Assembly (NCBI RefSeq): GCF_963583255.1
Contig: NC_084805.1
Coordinates: forward strand, 8,734,827-8,798,826
Source: Pyrus communis
Lineage: Eukaryota; Streptophyta; Magnoliopsida; Rosales; Rosaceae
Direction: 5' to 3'
DNA length: 64,000 bases
A program made the position numbers and the translations under genes. Numbering within the stretch: position 1 is the first letter of the stretch; every line of letters begins with the position of its first letter. This document shows, in pieces, positions 56,246 to 64,000 of this stretch. The notes under the pieces are model-generated. The model was given only the letters and a program-made list of their open reading frames with translations, was not told the DNA's origin and did no database searches.

Positions 56246-58501
56246 ATGCCCCTCCCGAAACATCATATTTACAAGCTACCTTCACTTCACCGGTCCCCCT
56301 CCGACGCCGCCCTCGCCGACAAGGCAATCACCTACCTCAAACGCCACCCTCAACACCTCACTTCTCTATCTTCCCATTTTACCCCAGAGGCAGCCTCCTG
56401 CGTCCTCCTCAAGTCCCAATTCGACCAAACCCTAACCCTAAATTTCCTCAACTGGGCTCGAAACCGCCAATTCCTGACCTTCCCATGCAAGTGCCTGGCG
56501 CTCCACATCCTCACCCGCTTCAAGCTCTACAAGTCCGCTCAATCCCTCGCGGAGGACGTTGCCCTCAACACCGTCGACGATGGGGGCAGTTTGGTCTTTC
56601 AGTGCCTCGCTGACTCCTTTCATAGCTGCAATTCGAGCTCGGCGGTCTTTGACTTGGTGGTGAAGTCTTACTCTCACTTGAATTTCATTGATAAAGCAAT
56701 GAACATTGTTAGTTTAGCTAAAGTTCATGGATTTATGCCTGGTGTGCTGTCGTATAATGCAATTTTAGATGCAATTATTAGGTCGAAAGGGTCGGTTAAA
56801 TTTGCAGAAGAGGTGTGGAGTGAGATGATTAGGAATGGGGTCTCTCCGAATGTGTATACTTACAATATTTTGATTAGGGGTTGCAGCGGGGCGGGGAATT
56901 TGGAAATGGGGTTGTATTTTTTCGGTGAAATGGAAAGAAATGGCTGTTTGCCGAATGTGGTTACTTATAATACATTGATTGATGCCTATTGCAAGTTGAA
57001 GAGGATTGATGAGGCGTTTGAACTGTTCAGATCGATGGCGTTCAAGGGTTTGGAGCCAAATTTGATTTCTTATAATGTGGTAATCAATGGCTTGTGTCAA
57101 GAAGGCAGGATGAACGAGACAATTCAGGTCCTTGATGAGATGAAAAGAAAAGGTTTTGTTCCTGATGAGGTGACTGGTAATACACTCATTAGTGGATATT
57201 GCAAGGCAGGCAATTTTCATCAAGCACTTGTTTTGCAAGAGGATATGCAGAGGAATGGCTTGTCTCCAAATGTTGTCACATATACAGCATTGATTAACGC
57301 CATGTGTAAGGCTAAGAATTTGAAACGAGCAATGGAGTTTTTTGATCAGATGCGTATTAGTGGACTTCGTCCAAATGAGAGGACGTATACTACATTGATT
57401 GATGGCTTCTCTCAACAGGGGTTCTTAAATGAAGCTTACGGTGTTCTGAATGAAATGATTGGGAGTGGATTTTCACCTTCGATTGTGACTTGCAATGCCC
57501 TTATCAATGGATACTGCTTATTAGGGAGGATGGAGGAGGCCATTGGAGTTATACAAGACATGATAGGTAAAGGTTTGTTCCCTGATGTAGTAAGTTATAG
57601 TACTATTATAACTGGGTATTGTCGGCATAAGGAATTGGAGAGCGCATTTCGAATGAAGCAGGAGATGGTGGAGAAGGGTGTATCACCTGATGCAGTTACC
57701 TATTCATCACTCATTCAAGGTGTCTGTCAGCAAAGAAGACTAGTTGAAGCTTGTGATCTGTTCCAAGAAATGTTAAGCATGGGTATGCGTCCTGATGAAT
57801 TTACGTACACAACCTTGATCAATGCTTACTGTGTGGAAGGGGACTTAATCAAGGCTCTAGAGTTGAATAATGAAATGATACAAAAAGGTTTCTTACCTGA
57901 TGTTGTTACATACAGTGTGCTTATTAACGGACTTAACAAACAAGCTCGGACAAGGGAAGCAAAGAGGCTTCTGCTCAAGTTGTTTTACGAGGAGTCTGTT
58001 CCCGATGATGTCACATATAATACACTAATAGAGAACTGCACTAATAGTGAATTTAAGAGCGTGGTGGCCCTTGTAAAGGGATTCTGTATGAAGGGTTTGA
58101 TGAAAGAAGCAGACCAAGTTTTTGAGACGATGATTAAGAGGAAATACAAGCCTAATGAGGCAGTTTATGATGTTATTATACATGGTCATTGTAGGGGTGG
58201 AAGTGTTCAGAAGGCATATAATCTATACAAGGAGATGTTGCATTTTGGTTTCATTCCTCATACTGTGACTGTTATTGCGTTGATTAAAGAACTTTTCACC
58301 GAGGGAATGAACAAGGAATTGAATCAAGTCATAGGGAACATGCTTAGAAGCTCTCAGGTTAGTGACGCTGAGCTTGCAAAACTACTCGTTGAAGTCAACC
58401 ATAAAGAAGGAAATATGGATGCGGTATTTAATGTGCTTAGCGAAATGGCCAAGGATGGCCTCCTTCCAAATAGTGGAGTAGCAGCCTGTGCAGGGGGGTA
58501 A
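56246..58501 (+). CDS. P-class pentatricopeptide repeat protein, 751 aa, intronless
   Basis: A single uninterrupted frame from ATG 56246 to TAA 58499-58501. A leader of about 130 residues (MPLPKHHIYKLPSLHRSPSD...) may target an organelle. About 15 tandem 35-residue PPR motifs follow, such as NVYTYNILIRGCSGAGNLEM, NVVTYNTLIDAYCKLKRIDE and DVVSYSTIITGYCRHKELES, each ending in GxxP. No E, DYW or PPR-SMR domain is present, so it is P-class: RNA binding in mitochondria or chloroplast, with stabilisation, splicing or translation roles. The C-terminal segment VNHKEGNMDAVFNVLSEMAK resembles Arabidopsis At5g39710 (EMB2745) as I remember it, so it may be that orthologue. No frame damage is seen; length is normal. 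Confidence 0.95.
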   Translation: MPLPKHHIYKLPSLHRSPSDAALADKAITYLKRHPQHLTSLSSHFTPEAASCVLLKSQFDQTLTLNFLNWARNRQFLTFPCKCLALHILTRFKLYKSAQSLAEDVALNTVDDGGSLVFQCLADSFHSCNSSSAVFDLVVKSYSHLNFIDKAMNIVSLAKVHGFMPGVLSYNAILDAIIRSKGSVKFAEEVWSEMIRNGVSPNVYTYNILIRGCSGAGNLEMGLYFFGEMERNGCLPNVVTYNTLIDAYCKLKRIDEAFELFRSMAFKGLEPNLISYNVVINGLCQEGRMNETIQVLDEMKRKGFVPDEVTGNTLISGYCKAGNFHQALVLQEDMQRNGLSPNVVTYTALINAMCKAKNLKRAMEFFDQMRISGLRPNERTYTTLIDGFSQQGFLNEAYGVLNEMIGSGFSPSIVTCNALINGYCLLGRMEEAIGVIQDMIGKGLFPDVVSYSTIITGYCRHKELESAFRMKQEMVEKGVSPDAVTYSSLIQGVCQQRRLVEACDLFQEMLSMGMRPDEFTYTTLINAYCVEGDLIKALELNNEMIQKGFLPDVVTYSVLINGLNKQARTREAKRLLLKLFYEESVPDDVTYNTLIENCTNSEFKSVVALVKGFCMKGLMKEADQVFETMIKRKYKPNEAVYDVIIHGHCRGGSVQKAYNLYKEMLHFGFIPHTVTVIALIKELFTEGMNKELNQVIGNMLRSSQVSDAELAKLLVEVNHKEGNMDAVFNVLSEMAKDGLLPNSGVAACAGG

Positions 58502-60303
58502 ATAATGGCAAACATTCTCTTACTGAAAAGAACAAAAATGATGGCAAGCATTCAAGCTGATTGCGATCTTTTTGACTGACCAAGTGAATGAGGAAGGTGC
58601 ATGCTGAAGCGAACCTTTGAGCTTATATATTGGTCAGTGATTAAGAACGGAATTGAATTCTATAACCTTTGTTAGAGTATTGTCGGACACAACATTAAGG
58701 GAACCAGTGGTGGCTTCTGCCAGCGAGGCCTAGTCACCCAGGCCTTCAGCCACCTTTTTACGAAGATTCTTCAGTTATGCTCAATGTAAGTAACATTTGT
58801 GACATTTATTCACAGAGGCCTAATCACTACACTTCCCTTCTTTTCAGAGTAATGCACAATGTAAGTAACATTTGTGACACACAGTATTGATTTATGTGTA
58901 GTTTGCATTTGGTTTCGAATGCTGTTTGTGGCGGACAGCATATTCGAACAGAAGTTTTGAAGCTTTCTGGAAATGCCATTTTGTTTTTAATCTGTACTCA
59001 TGGATCAATTATGGGAGGCTCTCACTAGATCCTCTCACAACGTCTGGTAGCGGTTTCTTCTTGGTTAGGTATCCATGTCTGTCTTTCACTCAATGCATTC
59101 TGTAATGTGTGCTTGTGTTCAGCTGCAAGTGCACGCAGAGACTATATAACCAAAGAATCTACCACGCGTGGTGTTGTTCTTGGTCAATTTATGACATTGT
59201 CAGCTTTCTTCCTCGTATTTACGTGCACTCACGATTTATTATAGAACTTTACGGTCTCAGTTAACAGAGTTTCGGCGGTTAGCATCAATTTCTTACTACT
59301 GAATCTTTCTGTTGTAGGTAGACTCAATTTCATACAAAAGCACAAGCAAACAAGAAGGTAGTAAGTTTTCTCTTCGCTTGAAAGAAACTGAGCATTATGT
59401 TTCGCTGCTTGAGAGGCAAAGGATGTGGATTTCAAGCTGCATTTGATTGATTTGATGGATGCTATGCTCTTCTCGATGCACCAAGGCTTAAAACTTCATG
59501 TATTCATGGCAAAATTGCTCGTGCAACTATTTTGTTTGTTTGATGAAAAGAAATTGAAAGACACATCAATTTTGTGATGAATTATGAGCTAATGTTGATT
59601 ATCTTAAGTTGCCCCTGGTTGTGTTCTTCTCTTAACATTTTGTCTTGGCAATGGCAGCTTTTGAATTTATGTTAATGGAAACACAACAACTTCCTTAAGA
59701 TAAGGCGGAACATCAGGTATCGGGTGGAATCCGCCGTCAACTAGTAAATTGGTCTTTGCTACTTGTGACCTTCAACTTTCAAGGTTAACTACGATTCAAC
59801 GCACATCAGTTCAATTGTACGCAAATTAGTCTACTTCTTGCTTCAATATAAGCGAATCTTCCGAAGAGCGTACAGACCCCAAGAACATCAGGCCTCTTAG
59901 CCCTTACTGTGGATCAAATGCACCAAAGAATTACTCTCATCAATATGATAATTTCGACATAAACATTGCAAGGTTACGATGCACAAGATTCTTCCTAAAG
60001 ACTAGCTACAAGGACATATTACTCTGATCCCCTTCATCTTCAACGACTAGTGCTAAACACACATAAAATGCAGTACACCTGATGAACCACTAGTGGATTT
60101 CCACTCTTTCCGCCAATCCTGTAACTTCACTACCAAGTCAGTCGGCCCCAACAACTATCTCAGTCATCACATATTTAGCTTAATTCAAGTACTACAGCCT
60201 AAAACCTAAAACGAACAACCAAGATAACATTCAAACGAACATCCTTACATAGAAAAATAAAAGGTTTGAGAAGCCACCCCTTTACCCTGAAAGAATGCGT
60301 GTC
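58502..60303. other. PPR 3' UTR and intergenic DNA
   Basis: No further gene is supported. A block CAATGTAAGTAACATTTGTGA occurs twice (about 58779 and 58857). The right part runs into the 3' UTR of the nuclease gene on the minus strand. Confidence 0.45.
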
Positions 60304-61653
60304 TTATCTCGACGAAAGCCTCTGATGCAAATCATCTGCCAATGCTTGCCTCAAGCTTTCCCCATAGTAGTAAGAATCCTTCTCGCTTTCAAGCACCCTG
60401 GGCGGCGGCCCACTCTCATCCGGGTCCTTCCAGAGCTCCGGTTCAGGCTCCCTCGCAATTTGGCACAAGTTATGCAACACGCAACAAGCAACAATGGTCT
60501 GAGGCACATGATTAATACCCACATTGAGGTCCTGCAGAATCTTCCACCTCCCTTTAAGCAGCCCAATTGCCTCAACCACAGCAGACCTCCCCTTCATAAG
60601 CATTCCGTCGAACAGGTTCTGGGCAGGAGTCCCCATCCCATTCCGCGAAAAAGGTGTCAGCATAAAGGACATCAAGGGGTAGCACCAGTCCCCAACAATG
60701 TAAGGCCTCACATGATGACCCCTCACATTGATTATCTTCTCCCAAACATCGCCGGAAGTCAGCTTATTGTACAAAAGACTATCTCTGAAATGGGTGGCGT
60801 CGTCTGTGCCGCCAGGGGCTTTCACACACACATCCCAGAAGATTTTCTTGTGATCCGCCACGACCTCGAGCAAAACCGAAGGGTACCCATATCGGCATTT
60901 GTAGTTTCCGGGCAAATTGTGCTTATGGAGCTTGATTGGGCTGCCGTCAATGGCGCCACACATGTTGGGGAGCGACGTAAGCTCCTCGAAAGCCTGGGTG
61001 GTTTCAATTAGCCTGCGGCGGGAGATGGGAATCTTGATAAACTCAGGGTACAGCTTGGTGGCGAGGAGGCGGGTGACCATGTTGGTAATCTTGGAGACGA
61101 GGTATGGATCGAGGGAGTAGCGGGAGGCAAGGGTTTGGGCGGAGAAGCCGTGGGAGAGGCGGGAAAGGACCATGGCGACAGCGTAGTCAGAGGGGAGGGA
61201 GAGATTGGAGAGGGCGATGTGGGGTTTGAGCTTCTCGACGACGGTAGTGAAGACAGGGTAGGAGAGGCCGTAGAGGGACCGCCATTGGGCATCGCGGAGA
61301 GGGGCTTCTAGGGACCAGATGTGTTCGGTGGAGAGGGCTCGGAAGGCGGAGACGGAAAAGGCGGATGCGGCGGCGGTGTCGCTGGAGGCGGGGGGTGGGT
61401 TTTGAGATGAGGAGGAGGGTTTGGTGCGGGAGGTGGCGATGAAGGAGAGGACGGAGGCGATGGTGAAGAAGAGGAGAGGGGCGGCGGAGGAGGAGGCGAG
61501 GAGGGAGGTGGGGGTGGGGGAGGAGGAGGTGGTGGGGGAGGAAGATGCGGCGGCGGCGGTTGTGGGGGTGGTGGAGAGGAGGGAAGTTGTTGGGTCGATT
61601 GAGTTGTGGAGATGGAGGAGGTTTGACAGCATCAGGAGAAACGTTTCATCCAT
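60304..61653 (-). CDS. HARBI1-type nuclease (PIF/Harbinger transposase-derived), 449 aa
   Basis: The ATG at 61653 (MDETFLLMLSNLLHLHNS) gives 449 residues; the open frame upstream to 61905 is only Lys-rich translation of a poly-T run and is not used. Residues 20-105 are Ser/Thr/Pro/Ala-rich with a hydrophobic stretch at 60-74. A DDE_Tnp_4 superfamily domain covers about 110-410: AIDGSPI (D236), GDWCYPL (D322) and VVEAIGLLKGRW (E361), so the DDE triad is present. The gene is intact and intronless, with no inverted terminal repeats or target duplication visible, which suggests a domesticated host gene such as Arabidopsis ALP1 relatives. Function could be DNA or chromatin linked; nuclease activity is unproven. 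The CDS is GC-rich compared with flanks. Confidence 0.9.
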   Translation of the reverse strand: MDETFLLMLSNLLHLHNSIDPTTSLLSTTPTTAAAASSSPTTSSSPTPTSLLASSSAAPLLFFTIASVLSFIATSRTKPSSSSQNPPPASSDTAAASAFSVSAFRALSTEHIWSLEAPLRDAQWRSLYGLSYPVFTTVVEKLKPHIALSNLSLPSDYAVAMVLSRLSHGFSAQTLASRYSLDPYLVSKITNMVTRLLATKLYPEFIKIPISRRRLIETTQAFEELTSLPNMCGAIDGSPIKLHKHNLPGNYKCRYGYPSVLLEVVADHKKIFWDVCVKAPGGTDDATHFRDSLLYNKLTSGDVWEKIINVRGHHVRPYIVGDWCYPLMSFMLTPFSRNGMGTPAQNLFDGMLMKGRSAVVEAIGLLKGRWKILQDLNVGINHVPQTIVACCVLHNLCQIAREPEPELWKDPDESGPPPRVLESEKDSYYYGESLRQALADDLHQRLSSR

Positions 61654-62173
61654 TTTTTTTCGATTGAAGTGCTTTCTTTTCCAGTTAGAGTTTATCACAA
61701 CCCTCTGAACTGAAAGAAATATCTGCATAAGTTCCTCGAGTTTGGAGTTGGAAGCGAAATTAAAACATTTCTTTTTTCTTTTTCTTTTCTTTTTTTTTTT
61801 TTTTTTTTTGGGTGGTGAACAACATTTTAATTTTGTTACCCAAAAAAACATTTCAATTAAAACTTTTTTACAAACGAAACCATAACGTTGATGAGTTAAA
61901 TTCAACTTAATTTGCCATTTTAATTTCTAACTTGAGTTAAAAAAATATGCATGAATTGGGCTAAAAGGTTATAGGCAGAGGTTAGAAGGCCGGCTTCAAT
62001 AGATTTGAACAATATTTGGCTCCCTATGTATATGAAGCTAATTTATTTTTTATCATCATTGAAAGATCAGAAATTCATTCAATTTTGTGACTATGTTATA
62101 AACTAAACTTTATAAAACGTAAGAGGGAAAAGGTGTAAATGCACGTGTGAATAAGACGCTAGAATTTTATTTA
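61654..62173. other. Upstream of nuclease gene, intergenic
   Basis: 5' UTR and promoter of the minus-strand nuclease gene are likely in the first part. A poly-T run lies at about 61783-61809. No other gene is seen. Confidence 0.45.
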
Positions 62174-62181
62174 TATATATG

Positions 62182-63610
62182 CAGTGACGGATCTAGAATT
62201 TTAAACTCGGAGGGTCCCAATAATAAAGGTCAAAAAATTTATAGACAAAAAGAACGTCGAAAAGTTAAATATAATACATTTCATTCAAAAATCATGTGCA
62301 AAACAACATTACAAGCTATAAAATCCTAATTAAAGCGTCTACGACGAGATTTCATAGTCTGAAAATGTTCCATGATAGCTTCATTACCAATATATGAAAA
62401 AACATCTTTCTCAATGTAAACAACTAAGCTGTCATTTAACCATTGATCTCTTATTTTGTTGCGAAGTGGACTCTTAATGATATTCATAACGGAAAATGTC
62501 ATCTCCACTGAAGCAGTTGCAACTGGTAAAACCAAAATCAACTGAACAACCAAATATACATATGCAAATGTTTGATGCAACCCTTTCTCCACCATTTTCT
62601 TAGCAAGCTCATTAATCCCCCGCAATTGAGAAACATCATTATCAAAACGCACAAAATGGGAACTCATACTTTGTAGGCCTACAAGGTCCCATTTGCAAAT
62701 ATGCTCTTCGGACCTCATCTTGAATATTAGAAGGATAGTCTTTCATTCGAATTCTTTTTCCCGGGTCTCTCTCAAGATTATTAAAATCAATGTCACACTC
62801 ATTTTGTCTTGAGCTTGAACTATCCGAACAAGTAGATGGTGCTATTGGCTTTGGCTTGAAAAATCTTTCCATATTTCTTATTTCTAAACTACACATTTAA
62901 CCAAAAACACAAAACATATACCAATCAACCAATAAACAAAAATTCCATCTAAATTTCAATGATAAAATGAGTATACAAACATAAAACATATCAACAATCA
63001 TATCAATAATAGACTAAAAATCTCCACCAATATCTGATATAATTTAATTGAGATTAGATTAGAATACCAAAAAGTTTACTTGAATTTTGAACCAAATAGT
63101 GGTGGCTTGGAGAATTGAAACAAGTGGAGGTATGATATTAGAGTAATGTAATTATAATATGGGATTGGGTGGGATTAGAAATTTAGGGTTTTGGAATTGG
63201 GTGAATATAAGAAAGATGGGGGGATTAGGGGGGGCAAAACAGAGGAATAGGGAAAGGACTCTTGGGAAAGATGGCCCGTGTGGGGCTAGGCCTTAAAAAA
63301 GAGAGTATGGAATCATGGACAAACGGCACCGTTTATCTCAGGCTTAAAAAAATATAAAATATAAAAAATAAACAAATTGGCCAAAACACTGCGTTTTGGA
63401 CCAATTTTTCAAAAGGCCTGCTTGTTTTCTTTCTTCTCTCCCGCGGCCCCGCTGTCTTCGTCTTCGTTGCAAGCTGCAACCTTCAAGCTGCAGCCTGCAG
63501 TACAGACCTCGTGTTCAAGTACGAGGGGTCCTCCGGAAAATTTCTAGCAGCATTTTAGAATCGCCGAGGGGTCCTGGGACCTCCCAGGTCCCTCTGTAGA
63601 TCCGTCTCTG
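62182..63610 (-). mobile_element. hAT element, internal-deletion derivative (1429 bp)
   Basis: Left end CAGTGACGGATCTAGA and right end (complement) CAGAGACGGATCTACA are terminal inverted repeats. The 8-bp target duplication TATATATG is perfect (62174-62181 and 63611-63618). The interior holds front and back pieces of a hAT transposase on the minus strand, so it is a deletion derivative of an autonomous element. Confidence 0.9.
62326..62872 (-). pseudogene. hAT transposase, front and back fused, middle lost
   Basis: From ATG 62872 the front reads MERFFKPK...DFNNLERDPGKRIRM...NIQDEVRRAYLQMGPCRP, the start of TTF/ZMYM-type hAT proteins. Near 62660-62700 it meets the C-terminal dimerisation part (VRFDNDVSQLRGINELAK, LPVATASVEMTFSVMNIIK, YIEKDVFSYIGNEAI), in a different frame, ending at 62326. 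BED or TTF zinc finger and RNase H-like catalytic core are missing, so it cannot transpose. The dimerisation region could still fold. Confidence 0.85.
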
Positions 63611-63698
63611 TATATATGAATGTCTTTAACTGCTTAAGTTATAAGTTCTTTAAGGGAAAGTAGGACTATTTGCTTACTTTTTTTGTTGTTGTTAAGAT

Positions 63699-64000
63699 TA
63701 GGGGTGGACATAAAAACCGTAAAACAACGAAACCGAATCAAACCGCATCAAAATAAATTGTAAAAAGTTGTGTTGACCGAAAAAAAAAGTAAACTTAGGT
63801 TCAAGAACTGGACCGAACTGTTCATATCGGTTTCGGTTCTTGTCTTGGCAGAATCGTAAGATCCAGACCGAACTGTTTATTTACTTTTTAAATATCTAAT
63901 TCACTTGGCCCATTTCATATATAAACCCAAATGAAATTTAATTAATCCAAGCCTAAAAGTCATAACCAAACCCTAATGTTTAAAGAAGAATTACACATAG
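63699..64000 (+). mobile_element. Left end of another hAT-like element (cut by window)
   Basis: TAGGGGTGGACATAAAAACC is the kind of end seen in the hAT at 51482 (TAGGGGTGGG). Repeated AACCGAA motifs follow, as in many small hAT elements. The other end lies outside the window. Confidence 0.5.

Noticed and set aside
60295..61011. 238-codon plus-strand frame
   Set aside because: It lies antisense to the nuclease coding region and has no family features; GC-rich CDS often opens a shadow frame.
61654..61905. Upstream extension of the nuclease frame with a Lys-rich run
   Set aside because: It translates a poly-T/A run and A/T-rich leader; the ATG at 61653 begins the conserved-looking protein.

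Overview
This is eukaryotic, plant nuclear DNA. It has spliced genes with GT..AG introns, plant repeat families (Cassandra, Athila, copia, hAT, Tourist-like MITEs, tRNA-derived SINEs) and remnants of TIR-type resistance genes. The TIR-NBS-LRR remnants point to a dicot, because that class is missing from grasses. The repeat set looks like a woody Rosaceae genome (apple, pear or Prunus type) to me, but that is an impression and not a proof.

Layout. 1-5058: mobile-element mosaic (a Tourist-like MITE with TAA target duplications; a Mutator-like element carrying a nested Cassandra element whose LTRs hold 5S rRNA-like sequence). 5059-10386: a young, almost intact copia element with CAAAT target duplications. 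11305-17936: a complete 11-exon CDPK-related kinase gene. 19060-29157: three decayed TIR-NBS-LRR (TNL) remnants, two of them from one segmental duplication, separated by an Athila-type solo LTR and a second gypsy solo LTR. 29158-31835: a decayed copia body with unlike ends. 31860-33270: MITE pieces and a Cassandra solo LTR. 36997-39075: a small mitochondrial mS41/IGR-motif protein gene on the minus strand, apparently frame-damaged. 39162-50288: an 11.1 kb Athila gypsy element (minus strand) inserted just upstream of that gene. 51029-54559: a solo LTR with a nested hAT element that has a short ORF of unknown origin. 55166-56105: three SINE copies. 56246-58501: an intact intronless PPR gene. 60304-61653: an intact HARBI1-type nuclease gene (domesticated PIF/Harbinger transposase, minus strand). 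62182-63610: a hAT deletion derivative. 63699-64000: the start of another hAT-like element.

Functionally, the window has three genes that look intact (CDPK-related kinase, PPR protein, HARBI1-like nuclease) and one doubtful gene (mS41-like). These do not form a pathway; they are ordinary plant genes in repeat-rich DNA. Most of the value lies in the nested insertions. Eight elements can be bounded by target-site duplications read directly from the sequence, which gives a relative insertion order. I saw no CRISPR array, operon or prokaryotic feature, and no clear new biological system. The least explained items are the captured-looking ORF in the hAT element, the copia frame junction at 8117-8121, the perfect intronic hairpin in the kinase gene and the mS41 gene with Athila at its promoter.
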